This document shows, in pieces, positions 17,122-26,124 of a stretch of 55,240 bases of DNA; within the stretch, counting starts at the first letter, position 1; every line of letters starts with the position of its first letter. This DNA comes from an uncultured Alteromonadaceae bacterium. GTDB lineage: Bacteria > Pseudomonadota > Gammaproteobacteria > Enterobacterales > Alteromonadaceae. Below the pieces are notes generated by a model. That model worked only from the letters and a program-made list of their open reading frames with translations, did no database searches and was not told the DNA's origin. The translations under genes and the position numbers were made by a program. Where the stretch lies: the NCBI GenBank assembly GCA_950073835.1, contig CATMRP010000011.1, forward strand, positions 1 to 55,240. The letters are read 5' to 3'.

Positions 17122-18747
17122 GTCTTTTAGCACCTTTTTGACACGCTGATAGCGTTGCTCCTGCTCTTCGGTAAGCCTGCCTGACTCGATGGCTTTCAGA
17201 CAATTATGGATTAACTGTGTGCTGAGGGTATCTTTTGCCGCTTCGTTGTTGGTCTCCCGAAGATTTATGGCGGCGGCCTGCAGTAAATTCAGCGCGATAG
17301 ACGGGTTCTTTGGCATGATGGTAAATGCCTGACGGAAGGTGTGCAGGGCTTTTTCCAGATCGCCGCGCTGATACTGGTTAACGGCGCTGTTATTAAGCTC
17401 TTTAGGACTCAGTCTGATTTCGGCTTTTTCCGTTTTTTCCTGCTGCACATATTGTAAAAACAGGTTACTTTGCGCCGGATCGTTATTGCAGCGGCGCTCA
17501 ATCAGGTCGAGGATATTTAGGGCATGCTCCTGAAACCCCACCTCATGAAAAGCTTTCGCTTTATCGAGTAATCCCTCAATGCTTTCGGTTTCCCAGGCGT
17601 CATTACTTAATTGATCGAGCAGCGCTTTTGCATTATCCACTTCATCTTCCAGGTAAAGTAAACGGGCATCAATCACTTTTAACTGATCATCAATGTCGGC
17701 TTTTGGAAAACTATTTTTAAGCTGCTTTAAATACTCGGTGGATTGTTTGATTAAGCGCTTGGTATGTTCTTCATCGGCGGTCATGGCAAAATCGATCCCA
17801 GCCCGGGCTACATTGAGATAAATTTCGGGCTTGTCGTGAATAGAGTTCTTTGCGATTTTGACAATTTTCTTGGCCGCTTCAAATTGTGATTCGTAATCGT
17901 GGGTCAGTCGGGATAAATCCAGGGCCTTGGCGTGGCGATGGAGGTTTCGGGGGGAGATTTCACTGGCAACCTCAACACTCTCCAGCGCATCTTCAAATTC
18001 TTTGTGTTTGATCTGCAGTGCCGCCAGTAAGTCGTACGCGGCAATCATAGAATCCTGCCTGAGTGCCAACTCAATCACCAGCTTTTCAGCTTCTTCATCC
18101 AGATCCAGCGAAATAAAACTGCGAATGAGGCCAAGTTGTGCCCAGGTGAAGTTTTGCACGTTGATTATGGCCTGGTAAAACTCCCTGGCTTCATCATAAT
18201 GGCTGCAGGCCAGCAGCAATTCGCCTTTTAATTTCAGGGCCAGCGGGAAAAATTCAGAATTTCGCGGCTCGGTTAAAAAATTCTCCAGCTCCAACAGTGC
18301 CTTATCCAGAGAGCCTTGCTCGATAAACTGATAAACCGGCTTCAGCACCTGTTTGCGGGTTAGCAAACGGCCCAGGCGACGGTCGAGCTCCCGAACCGTA
18401 AAAGGCTTGGCCAGAAAATCGTCTGGCTGCAACTCAACAATACTGTGCACTATATCCGCGGTGGTATCGGCACTGATAAAAACAAACGCGGTACTGGGCG
18501 GCAGTTCGTTATGCTCTTTTAACTGATCGTAAAGAAAGTAGCCGTCCTGTTCATTTTTCAGGTCGTAGGAGCAAACGATGAGATCATAGTGGTTGCGGCG
18601 AATATAGGTTAGCGCAGTACTGACCCGATCGGCATATTCAATATTCTGAAAGCCAAGTTCCTCCAGTGAGTATTTCAGATAGCCTTTGGCTAAGACCTGA
18701 TCATCAATGACTAATACACGAGTCTGTCTGGCTAACTTTAAATTCAT
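17113..18747 (-). CDS. receiver-domain protein with tetratricopeptide repeats
   Basis: This 544-residue protein has an N-terminal receiver domain (about 9-130) and a long helical TPR array (about 140-540; clear repeats near 195-290 and 455-490). In the receiver the acidic pair Asp15/Asp16 and the lysine in LAKPF (Lys114) are kept, but the strand-3 end reads DLIVCSYDL, placing Ser60 where the phospho-acceptor Asp is expected (with one extra residue in the following loop). It may therefore signal without phosphorylation. No DNA-binding output domain is present, so the TPRs probably mediate protein contacts. No histidine kinase is nearby. The 289 nt upstream contain its promoter and the pca terminator. 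Confidence 0.85.
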   Translation of the reverse strand: MNLKLARQTRVLVIDDQVLAKGYLKYSLEELGFQNIEYADRVSTALTYIRRNHYDLIVCSYDLKNEQDGYFLYDQLKEHNELPPSTAFVFISADTTADIVHSIVELQPDDFLAKPFTVRELDRRLGRLLTRKQVLKPVYQFIEQGSLDKALLELENFLTEPRNSEFFPLALKLKGELLLACSHYDEAREFYQAIINVQNFTWAQLGLIRSFISLDLDEEAEKLVIELALRQDSMIAAYDLLAALQIKHKEFEDALESVEVASEISPRNLHRHAKALDLSRLTHDYESQFEAAKKIVKIAKNSIHDKPEIYLNVARAGIDFAMTADEEHTKRLIKQSTEYLKQLKNSFPKADIDDQLKVIDARLLYLEDEVDNAKALLDQLSNDAWETESIEGLLDKAKAFHEVGFQEHALNILDLIERRCNNDPAQSNLFLQYVQQEKTEKAEIRLSPKELNNSAVNQYQRGDLEKALHTFRQAFTIMPKNPSIALNLLQAAAINLRETNNEAAKDTLSTQLIHNCLKAIESGRLTEEQEQRYQRVKKVLKDLT

Positions 18748-18969
18748 TACCGCTATATCCGTTTGGCTTCTGAATGCTTTATCGGCAACTTGCTAATAAA
18801 TCTTATTAAAACCTGAATACTGATCGCTGTCACGTAAAACAAATAACGGCACAGGAGTGAATTTTTCAGCGGTTTGACTCAAGGGTTGAAGAGTTCGGTT
18901 ATATCTGACGTTGACTGTGACCAGAAATTAACGGTTAGACCAATGCACTCTTGCGGTATTACTGGCTGC

Positions 18970-19007
18970 ACAAAAAACTAAAGTGGAGGCTCTATCCGCC
19001 CTCCACT
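18970..19007 (-). terminator. intrinsic terminator of the pca operon
   Basis: On the minus strand an 8-bp stem (AGTGGAGG paired with CCTCCACT, 10-nt loop) is followed by TTTAGTTTTTT. It lies about 30 nt past the pcaD stop and ends the catIJ-pcaF-pcaD transcript. Confidence 0.8.
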
Positions 19008-19036
19008 CAGTACTCGTTTGCGTAGCTTTGCACTGA

Positions 19037-19825
19037 TTAAGATTTGATCTCACACAGAAAGCTTTTGACTAAGTCACTGAATTCCCTGCTAGCCTCAACA
19101 GAAGGAACATGTCCAATCGATTTTAACTCAACAACTGAAGTATTCAGTTTTCCGGCAAGTTGAACCAGGCTGCTAGTCGGTGTGGCGATATCATCCTGAC
19201 CGGCAATGAGCATCACAGGAGTACTCACCGCTGTTAACTTATTAGTCATATCCTGTTCACCGAGCCATGCACACAGTAACCCATAGGAACGATCATCCGT
19301 GCCAGCTAAGAATGACTGCCATTGGGAGAGTAGATTAGGGTAACTGGTCACACTGGTTTTACTAAACCATCGTTGAACCAAATCGCCTGCCATTTCCTGC
19401 AGGCCATGCTCAAGTACCTGAGATTGTCTGTCCAGCCAGGCTGCCTTACTGCCAATGACCATCCCGGTATTCGTTAATGTTGCACTCAGCAAACGCTCAT
19501 TATGGTCAACCAGAAGTTGTTGACCAAGCATGCCACCAATAGATGTACCGACAAAATGAAACTGGGTAATGTTAAGCTCCGCACACAATGAGAGCAGATC
19601 GTCAGCCAGCTTTTCTGCCGGTAATGTTTCGAGTGATTCGTCGTAGGGGGCACTCATGCCGTGGCCGGGGAGATCGTATCGCAATACGCTGAAATTGGAG
19701 GTCAGTTCAGGCACCAGATAACTCCAGGCATGCAGGTTCATTCCCAATGGATGGGATAAAATGACCGTCGGTTTTGCCGGACTATCAGTATACTGATAAT
19801 TAATGCCTGCTTTAGATACTGGCAT
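19037..19825 (-). CDS. pcaD: 3-oxoadipate enol-lactonase
   Basis: PcaD is an alpha/beta hydrolase that opens 3-oxoadipate enol-lactone to 3-oxoadipate. The nucleophile elbow is VGTSIGGM, the acid lies in AGQDDIATP, and the histidine in SIGHVPS near the C-terminus. The oxyanion-region segment LSHPLGMNLHAW is family-like. It has 262 residues. It is the last gene of the operon, 9 nt after pcaF with AGGAG before its ATG, and is followed by an intrinsic terminator. Its substrate comes from catC, encoded about 6 kb away. Confidence 0.93.
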   Translation of the reverse strand: MPVSKAGINYQYTDSPAKPTVILSHPLGMNLHAWSYLVPELTSNFSVLRYDLPGHGMSAPYDESLETLPAEKLADDLLSLCAELNITQFHFVGTSIGGMLGQQLLVDHNERLLSATLTNTGMVIGSKAAWLDRQSQVLEHGLQEMAGDLVQRWFSKTSVTSYPNLLSQWQSFLAGTDDRSYGLLCAWLGEQDMTNKLTAVSTPVMLIAGQDDIATPTSSLVQLAGKLNTSVVELKSIGHVPSVEASREFSDLVKSFLCEIKS

Positions 19826-19834
19826 AATAAACTC

Positions 19835-21037
19835 CTATATCCGTTTTAAAAGTGTTGCGATGCCCTGACCAACGCCAATGCACATAGTACAGAGCGCGTA
19901 ATCTGCGTTGGTTTGCTGCAACTGCAATGCGGCAGTTTGTAATAATCGGGCACCAGACATTCCCAGCGGATGACCTAGCGCTATCGCACCACCGTTGGGA
20001 TTAACTCGCGGATCACCACTGGCGATACCGAGTTCCTGCATACAAGCAAGGCCCTGTGCAGCAAACGCTTCATTGAGTTCAATAATTCCAATGTCATCAA
20101 GACTAAGCTGTTGTTTTGCCAATAACTTGCGTACAGCAGGTACCGGTCCAATACCCATTACTGAAGGTTCGACCCCCGCCGTTGCCATGCCCTTAATTTG
20201 TGCCACAGGTTGTAAATTATACTTTTCTACAGCGGCTTCGCCAGCCACTATCATTGCTGCTGCCCCATCGTTAATACCGGAAGCATTACCAGCAGTTACT
20301 GAGCCATTGTCGCGGAACGGCGCCTTTAAGCTAGCCAGCGCTTCGAGGGTAGTTTGTGGGCGTAAATGTTCGTCAGTATCAATTACGACCGGTTCGCCTT
20401 TTCTTGGTTGATAAGTAACCGCAGTGATTTCTTTCGCAAATCGTCCACTATTTTGAGCGGCAGCCGCTTTTTGCTGTGAACGCAGGGCAAATTCATCCTG
20501 TGCGGCGCGGCTAATTCCATAGCGGGATGCAACGTTTTCCGCCGTTTCCGGCATGGTCTCTGTACCATAGGCTTTGTTTAGTGCAGGATTAATAAAACGC
20601 CAGCCCATGGTGGTATCTTCTAACCGTTGGCTGCGGTCGTAAGCACCGCTGCTTTTGCCCATTACGAAAGGGGCCCGGGACATTGACTCCACACCGCCGG
20701 CTAGGATGATATCGGCGTCGCCCGAAATAATTGAGCGGTAAGCCAGGCCAACTGCGTCCATACCTGAACCACAGAGACGGTTGATGGTGGTTGCCGGGAC
20801 ATCACAAGGTAAACCTGCCAGTAAAGTAGCCATTCTGCCAACATTTCGATTGTCTTCACCGGCCTGATTGGCACAACCGAAAAAAGCATCGTCGATGCGC
20901 TCAGGGGGAAGGTCAGGGCAGTCTTTCAGGACTGCACTAATAACCTGGGCTAACAGATCGTCCGGCCTGATAGTAGCAAGCCCGCCACCGTAACGACCAA
21001 TCGCCGAGCGCTTTGGGTGGCATAAATATACGTTCAT
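19835..21037 (-). CDS. pcaF: 3-oxoadipyl-CoA thiolase
   Basis: This 400-residue thiolase cleaves 3-oxoadipyl-CoA into succinyl-CoA and acetyl-CoA, the final step of the pathway. Cys89 (NRLCGSGMDA) is the acyl-accepting nucleophile. The C-terminal GGAIALGHPLGMSGARL and CTMCIGVGQG motifs supply the His and second Cys. The start overlaps the preceding CoA-transferase subunit gene by 4 nt. Specific assignment rests on operon context as well as close family resemblance. Confidence 0.94.
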   Translation of the reverse strand: MNVYLCHPKRSAIGRYGGGLATIRPDDLLAQVISAVLKDCPDLPPERIDDAFFGCANQAGEDNRNVGRMATLLAGLPCDVPATTINRLCGSGMDAVGLAYRSIISGDADIILAGGVESMSRAPFVMGKSSGAYDRSQRLEDTTMGWRFINPALNKAYGTETMPETAENVASRYGISRAAQDEFALRSQQKAAAAQNSGRFAKEITAVTYQPRKGEPVVIDTDEHLRPQTTLEALASLKAPFRDNGSVTAGNASGINDGAAAMIVAGEAAVEKYNLQPVAQIKGMATAGVEPSVMGIGPVPAVRKLLAKQQLSLDDIGIIELNEAFAAQGLACMQELGIASGDPRVNPNGGAIALGHPLGMSGARLLQTAALQLQQTNADYALCTMCIGVGQGIATLLKRI

Positions 21038-21855
21038 TGTGCATTCTCCAATTGACTGTGCGCTGCTTCAGTTACCCGTTTTAACTCTCTCAACACGTCA
21101 ATTTCATTCTGTGTTGGCAAGTCGGTGGTCGCCAGTGCGTCGGCAAAGCGGATATCCCAGCCGGTTGCCTCAATAACCTGGTCTTTTGTGACCCCTGGGT
21201 GCAGGCTGACAACCATCAGCTCGTTAGTCTCAGTTTCAGGTTTAAGAATACACAAATCACTGATAACCAAAGTGGGGCCTTTACCAATGGTTGTTTTACC
21301 GCGACGGGCTTGCCCATCACGTCCGTAACCAAGGGTAGTAATAAAATCGACGTCCTTTACAAAGGTTCGTTTGGAGTGACGAACGGTAATGATGACTTCT
21401 TTGGCATTGGTCGAAATTTCCGGAGCGCCACCACCGCCTGGTAGCCGAACGCGGGGATTGGCATAGCAATGCGCACCGTCCGGGCCTTCGGGATTATGGC
21501 TTGCCGCAATGACGGTGGTGTTAATGTTGCCGTAGCGATCAACCTGAGCTGTGCCTAAAAAACCAACGTCAATATGGCCGCCTTGTAACCAGTACCTGAA
21601 CATTTCAGGTACCGCCACGGTGGTCAGCGCTGACTCGCAAAGCTCACCGTCACCGATTGACAGTGGCAATATCTGAGGCTTGGTTTCGATGGTACCCGAC
21701 TCATAGATCAGGGTAATGCCCGGAGCGTGAGTTAACCGGGCTAGGTTAGCCGCCGCACTGGGTAAACCAATGCCGACAAAACAGGTGGAGTTATTGTTCA
21801 GGGCCCGGGATGCGGTAATTGTCATCATTTCGTCTGAGGTATACTGTGCTGTCAT
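21034..21855 (-). CDS. catJ: 3-oxoadipate CoA-transferase subunit B (CatJ type)
   Basis: This is the beta subunit of the transferase moving CoA from succinyl-CoA to 3-oxoadipate. The catalytic glutamate is probably in LIYESGTIE, near residue 52. At 273 residues it is longer than the PcaJ of protocatechuate operons and resembles the glutaconate-CoA-transferase-like CatJ class. GGAGAA precedes the ATG. The gene follows the alpha subunit by 2 nt and overlaps pcaF by 4 nt. Confidence 0.9.
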   Translation of the reverse strand: MTAQYTSDEMMTITASRALNNNSTCFVGIGLPSAAANLARLTHAPGITLIYESGTIETKPQILPLSIGDGELCESALTTVAVPEMFRYWLQGGHIDVGFLGTAQVDRYGNINTTVIAASHNPEGPDGAHCYANPRVRLPGGGGAPEISTNAKEVIITVRHSKRTFVKDVDFITTLGYGRDGQARRGKTTIGKGPTLVISDLCILKPETETNELMVVSLHPGVTKDQVIEATGWDIRFADALATTDLPTQNEIDVLRELKRVTEAAHSQLENAQ

Positions 21856-21857
21856 GA

Positions 21858-22670
21858 TTATTCTCCTGCTCCAAATACTTCTTCATCCAGCCATTTTTGG
21901 AACGGCTCCCTTTCACGGCTAATCCCATCCCATTTTTTGTAATAACTGTTGTCGCGAGGATAGTAACCCTGAGCATAGGAAGGTTTTGCTCCCAATGGTA
22001 CAGTCGCAATGGCGTTTATAGTCCAGGCTGGAAGCACACAGCTGTTAGGGCCTGCTTGAAGATCGTCAACGATTTCTTCAACGGTGACGATGCTGTACGC
22101 TGTCGATAAAACAACTTCTTTCTGCACGCCCAGTATGCCTTCGATCAGTACGTTACCAGCACGGTCGGCTTTTTGAGCGTGAATGATACCCACATCCGGC
22201 TTTATGGCGGGTACCGCTGCCAGTACCTCGCCAGTGAAGGGGCAGGTTACCGACTTGATATTCGGGTTTACATGCTGCAGGTCGCTACCCACGTATCCTC
22301 TGAACACAGCCATGGGTAAACCTGATGCGCCAGCCTCATAGGCATTGGCCATCGCGGCATGACTGTGTTCTTCAATTTCAAGCGGTGCAGGGTAGGCATT
22401 CTCGATGGCGTCACGCACGCGATGTAACGAGCCCACTCCGGGGTTACCACCCCAGGAAAAAATGAGTTTGCTAACACACCCCGCTCCAACCAGCTGATCG
22501 TAAATCAAATCTGGTGTCATTCTCACCAGTGTTAACCGGCGACGTTGCTGACGAATGATTTCATGGCCAGCAGCAAAAGGAATGAGATGAGTAAAGCCTT
22601 CCATTGCTACGGTGTCACCATCTTTGACACCGTTAGCAATGGCATGTGAGAGCGTAGTAAATACTGTCAT
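21858..22670 (-). CDS. catI: 3-oxoadipate CoA-transferase subunit A (CatI type)
   Basis: This is the alpha subunit of the 3-oxoadipate CoA-transferase, with the DGDTVAMEGFTHLIPFAAGHE and SWGGNPGVGSLHR segments of the larger CatI subfamily (about 270 residues against about 230 for PcaI). I start it at the ATG at 22670 (MTVFTTL). An in-frame ATG at 22685 would put the first codons inside the inverted-repeat operator at 22678-22711. It is the first gene of catIJ-pcaF-pcaD and is divergent from an IclR-type regulator. Confidence 0.9.
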   Translation of the reverse strand: MTVFTTLSHAIANGVKDGDTVAMEGFTHLIPFAAGHEIIRQQRRRLTLVRMTPDLIYDQLVGAGCVSKLIFSWGGNPGVGSLHRVRDAIENAYPAPLEIEEHSHAAMANAYEAGASGLPMAVFRGYVGSDLQHVNPNIKSVTCPFTGEVLAAVPAIKPDVGIIHAQKADRAGNVLIEGILGVQKEVVLSTAYSIVTVEEIVDDLQAGPNSCVLPAWTINAIATVPLGAKPSYAQGYYPRDNSYYKKWDGISREREPFQKWLDEEVFGAGE

Positions 22671-22677
22671 AATAAAA

Positions 22678-22711
22678 GTTCGCATTACGAATGTTGATTC
22701 ATTATGCGAAC
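22678..22711. promoter_or_regulatory. inverted-repeat operator between catI and the IclR gene
   Basis: Perfect 8-bp outer arms (GTTCGCAT and ATGCGAAC) enclose an inner imperfect repeat (TACGAAT and ATTCATT), giving a near-complete 34-bp palindrome. Each half begins GTTCGCAT and resembles the GTTCG-starting 15-bp boxes known for PcaR-type IclR regulators. Its place in the divergent intergenic region marks it as the probable binding site of the adjacent regulator. Confidence 0.65.
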
Positions 22712-22866
22712 AAATTAAGGATTTTAGCTTTAAAGGTCAAGCATTAAATGTTAAAAAGTTGCTATAGTTACTCCGGGGTTTGAATTATGTTTCTGATAAT
22801 AAAAGAGAACTGGCACTTCGGTGCGGAATAGGAAATAATTCAGAACAAGTAAAAAGAGATAAATTA

Positions 22867-23646
22867 ATGAGCGAAGAAAAAATACCGCCCACGCACCGGG
22901 ATTACATCAGTGCGCTGGCAACGGGCCTGGAAGTGTTGAGTGCCTTTACTGCTGAGCACCGGGAAATGACGCTATCACAAGTGGCTGAACGAATGGGAAT
23001 TGACCGGGCGAAAGCCAGGCGGTTTTTGCTTACATTGCATTCTCTGGGCTTTATACGTCGAGAAGGGCGAATATTTGCTCTGACCCCCAAAGTGTTATCG
23101 CTGGGACAGGCATACACTGCCAGCAATGATTATCTGGCAGTGGTTGAGCATTACCTCAAGGCAATTACTCAGCAGTTAGGCGAATCGGCATCTCTGGGTA
23201 AGTTAGATGGACATTCTGTCGTCTATGTTGCGCGTTCGCCCGCGTCACATCGGCTGATGTCGATTAATATTACCACGGGTACCCGGCTCCCTGCGCCCTA
23301 TACGTCAATGGGAAGAGTGCTGGCGGCGCACCTGGATGACCCTGAACAGGCTGCGTGGATTATCGACGCTGCGTTAGAAGCTCATACCCAAAATAGTCTT
23401 ACCACGGTAAGTGAACTAAAAGAAGAGCTGGATAAAGTTAAACATCAGGGGTTTAGTATTGTCGATCAGGAACTGGAAGAAGGATTACGCTCGGTCGCAG
23501 TACCGGTTTTTAGCGGGAAAGGAAAGTTACTTGGGGCTATGAATATCAGTACTAACGCATCGCGAGTCAGTGTGGAAACACTCACAGGCAAGTGTTTACC
23601 GGTATTACTGGATGCTGCCAAACAAATTCAGACCGATACGCTCTAG
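22867..23646 (+). CDS. pcaR: IclR-family regulator of the pca/cat operon (PcaR-like)
   Basis: This 259-residue IclR regulator has an N-terminal winged helix (about 10-75: LEVLSAFTAEHREMTLSQVA then DRAKARRFLLTLHSLGF) and a C-terminal effector domain with GTRLPAPYTSMGRVLAA and EEGLRSVAVPVF. The PcaR/PobR branch fits best. I start it at the ATG at 22867; an in-frame TTG at 22780 would add 29 residues with no family likeness. It is divergent from catI and shares the 34-bp palindrome. By analogy the inducer would be 3-oxoadipate or a similar intermediate. It converges on the catM gene with a 7-nt gap. Confidence 0.85.
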   Translation: MSEEKIPPTHRDYISALATGLEVLSAFTAEHREMTLSQVAERMGIDRAKARRFLLTLHSLGFIRREGRIFALTPKVLSLGQAYTASNDYLAVVEHYLKAITQQLGESASLGKLDGHSVVYVARSPASHRLMSINITTGTRLPAPYTSMGRVLAAHLDDPEQAAWIIDAALEAHTQNSLTTVSELKEELDKVKHQGFSIVDQELEEGLRSVAVPVFSGKGKLLGAMNISTNASRVSVETLTGKCLPVLLDAAKQIQTDTL

Positions 23647-23653
23647 TTCAACA

Positions 23654-24562
23654 TTAAGGGTAACGGCCTTCAATTCTGTTTAGCACTAATTCATCCAGTA
23701 TTTCCATAGCTGCAGTCATAATTTCGTCTTCAGGCTCTTCCCTTTTGCTTAAGAATACTGGGCTTGTTATGCCTTCGCCTTTTAATCTGACGAAGGTCAC
23801 GCCGTCTCTATTCATGCGCATAACCTGTTCCGGCACGAGCGTAAAGCCCATATCCGAAGCAACCAGTCCCAATGCGGTACCTACGTCATTTACCTGTTGA
23901 GCCACTTTTACTCTAAGCCCTCTGCTATTGAATAAATCAAGACAGATATTGGCGAAGGTGGGGGCATTGCCAGCCGGATAGGTAATAAGCGGTAATTGAG
24001 CCAGTTCGTTCATTGAAATAGCACCTTCTGCCATGGGGTGATTGCAGGGCAGGGCCGCTAAAATAGGCTCACTAAAAAGTAATTTTTGCGTAACGTCTCC
24101 ACCCAGTGAAGGCATGACTACCCGGCCAAATCCCATGTCAATTTTGCCGCATTTGAGCGCTTCTATTTGTTCGCCGGTTTTCATTTCGTGCAACTCCACA
24201 CTGGCGAAATGGTGTTGTCTCAGACGCCTGACTAACTGTGGAAGCTGGCCATAAAAAATTGAGGGAACGAAGCCAATCCGAAAAATTCGTTTTTTCCCGG
24301 CATCAATTCGTTGGCTTTCTTTAACCGTAGCTTCCAGTTTATCGAGTATTAATTGAGCTTGTTGCCAGAAGTACTCCCCGGCCGGAGTCAGGCTTATACC
24401 ACGGGCTTCACGTTGCACCAGCTGTACGCCTACTTCTTCTTCTAACTGTTTGATTTGTCTTGTAAGTGGGGGCTGAGCCATAAAGATTTTCTCAGCCGCT
24501 CTGGTCATGTTTTTCTCTTCTGCCACAGCGCAAAAATAACGTAAATGTCTTAACTCCACCAT
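23654..24562 (-). CDS. catM: LysR-family regulator, CatM/BenM-like
   Basis: This is a 302-residue LysR regulator: winged helix at 1-60 (MVELRHLRYFCAVAEEKNMT, AQPPLTRQIKQLEEE) and a periplasmic-binding-like effector domain at about 90-295. It closely resembles the muconate- and benzoate-responsive CatM/BenM/CatR group. It is divergent from catB, and a perfect ATAC-N7-GTAT site abuts its start codon (24561-24575), so autorepression is likely. A second copy of the same element upstream of the porin gene suggests a wider regulon. Confidence 0.9.
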   Translation of the reverse strand: MVELRHLRYFCAVAEEKNMTRAAEKIFMAQPPLTRQIKQLEEEVGVQLVQREARGISLTPAGEYFWQQAQLILDKLEATVKESQRIDAGKKRIFRIGFVPSIFYGQLPQLVRRLRQHHFASVELHEMKTGEQIEALKCGKIDMGFGRVVMPSLGGDVTQKLLFSEPILAALPCNHPMAEGAISMNELAQLPLITYPAGNAPTFANICLDLFNSRGLRVKVAQQVNDVGTALGLVASDMGFTLVPEQVMRMNRDGVTFVRLKGEGITSPVFLSKREEPEDEIMTAAMEILDELVLNRIEGRYP

Positions 24563-24600
24563 ACCTCCCAGGTATCGATACCAACTAAATCAATATTGGT
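24559..24600. promoter_or_regulatory. CatM/BenM-type LysR binding region, copy 1
   Basis: ATAC-CTCCCAG-GTAT (24561-24575) exactly fits the ATAC-N7-GTAT motif of CatM and BenM. It overlaps the catM start codon and lies about 90 nt upstream of catB. The flanking repeat TTGGTATCGATACC and the ACCAATA arm extend it to 42 bp. The same 42-bp element recurs at 40687-40728 with 34 identical positions. Confidence 0.8.
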
Positions 24601-24666
24601 TGTTAACAAAAAATATTTGTAAGTTACATCCAGACATTTAATGGCAACACAATATTAACATTAATT

Positions 24667-25779
24667 ATGATAACACAGATTGATACCTATATCGTCGATA
24701 TTCCGACCATCCGACCGCACAAATTGTCCATGACATCGATGGCAGTGCAGTCGATGGTGATTGTTCGAATTACTGACGATGAGGGCCGGCAGGGGATTGG
24801 CGAAGGCAGCACTATTGGTGGGTTGGCTTATGGGCCGGAAAGTCCGGAAAGTATCAAAACGAATATTGATACATATTTCGCCCCTTACCTGGTGGGTAAA
24901 ACAGTGGATAGCCCCAGGTTGCTAATGCAGCACATGAATAGCGCATTCCGTGGAAATGCTATCGCTAAGTCGGCAGTGCAAACCGCACTACTGGATTTGC
25001 AGGGTAAACAGTTAGGTGTGCCAATTTCAACATTGCTGGGAGGCGCATGTCACTCGCATCTGCCTTGCCTGTGGGTACTGGCTTCCGGTGATATCGATAA
25101 AGATATCTACGAAGCCAAAAAGATGATAGACGAAGGCCGTCACAACATTTTTAAAGTCAAAATTGGCTCACGCGCTTTGCAGGATGACATCGTGCATGTT
25201 GCCACCATCAAAGAAGCTCTGGGAGCGTCGGTCAGTATCCGGGTTGATGTCAATCAAGCCTGGAGCGAAGCCCAGGCTGCATATGGTATGGCGGCTTTAC
25301 AGGAAGCCGGAATCGATTTGGTAGAGCAGCCAACCGCCGCCAAAGATTTTGCCAGTCTGGTGAGACTGGCCGACAAGTTTACCATCGGTGTCTTAGCCGA
25401 TGAGTCCATTGCTGATAGCGCCGATTGTTTTGCTCTCGCAGCACAAGGTTTCAGCGGCTCCGTTGCGTTAAAAATTGGTAAAGCTGGCGGACTTTTCGGT
25501 GCCCTGGATGTGGCTGCAGTCTGCAGTGCTGCCGGAATCGGATTGTATGGTGGCACCCTGCTGGAAGGTTCTATTGGGACCACGGCTGCGCTTCACGCCT
25601 GGTCAACACTACCTGTTATCGAAGCGAGCACGGAAATGTTCGGTCCGCTGCTACAGCGGGACGATATTGTAAAAAAACCTCTTAATTATCATCACTACGG
25701 CGTAGAAATCCCCTCGACTCCGGGGCTCGGTTTAGAACTCGATGAAGACAAACTGCGTGAATACGCCCGCAAAGTGTAA
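24667..25779 (+). CDS. catB: muconate cycloisomerase
   Basis: CatB lactonises cis,cis-muconate to muconolactone. It is an enolase-superfamily enzyme: Lys163-x-Lys165 (FKVKIG) with Lys165 as likely base, metal ligands Asp194 (RVDVNQAW), Glu220 (LVEQP) and Asp245 (LADES), and Lys269 in ALKIGKAGG. The N-terminal DIPTIRPHKLSMTSM segment is typical. It has 370 residues. No good ribosome-binding site precedes the ATG. It is the first of a long run catBCA-benABCDKE. Confidence 0.95.
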   Translation: MITQIDTYIVDIPTIRPHKLSMTSMAVQSMVIVRITDDEGRQGIGEGSTIGGLAYGPESPESIKTNIDTYFAPYLVGKTVDSPRLLMQHMNSAFRGNAIAKSAVQTALLDLQGKQLGVPISTLLGGACHSHLPCLWVLASGDIDKDIYEAKKMIDEGRHNIFKVKIGSRALQDDIVHVATIKEALGASVSIRVDVNQAWSEAQAAYGMAALQEAGIDLVEQPTAAKDFASLVRLADKFTIGVLADESIADSADCFALAAQGFSGSVALKIGKAGGLFGALDVAAVCSAAGIGLYGGTLLEGSIGTTAALHAWSTLPVIEASTEMFGPLLQRDDIVKKPLNYHHYGVEIPSTPGLGLELDEDKLREYARKV

Positions 25780-25792
25780 GTAAGGAGCCAAC

Positions 25793-26071
25793 ATGTTATT
25801 TAAAGTTGAAATGACCGTTATACCGCCAGCGCATCTTAGCGAAGACGAGTTTAATGCTATCAAACTCAAAGAAAAGAATTATGCCCAGGAATTGCAGAAA
25901 AGCGGCATTTGGCTGCACCTTTGGCGGGTTGCAGGCCTGTATGCCAACGTCAGTATTTTTGAGGTGAAGGATAATCAGCATTTGCACGACGTATTGATGG
26001 GCTTACCTCTTTACCCCTACATGACGATAAGCGTGACACCCCTGTGTCAGCACCCGTCATCAATTAAATAA
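25793..26071 (+). CDS. catC: muconolactone delta-isomerase
   Basis: CatC isomerises muconolactone to 3-oxoadipate enol-lactone. It is a small 92-residue ferredoxin-like-fold protein that forms large oligomers. The MLFKVEMTVIPP start, the LWRVAGLYANVSIF strand pair and the MGLPLYPYM segment are characteristic. AAGGAG lies before the ATG, 13 nt after catB, so they are cotranscribed. Confidence 0.94.
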   Translation: MLFKVEMTVIPPAHLSEDEFNAIKLKEKNYAQELQKSGIWLHLWRVAGLYANVSIFEVKDNQHLHDVLMGLPLYPYMTISVTPLCQHPSSIK

Positions 26072-26124
26072 ACCTAACAGGCAAATCAAATACTGACTGC
26101 AACAGCAGTGCGGAGACCAAGACT

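Noticed and set aside
20000..20411. Open frame on the plus strand within pcaF
   Set aside because: Reverse-frame shadow of a thiolase with complete catalytic motifs.
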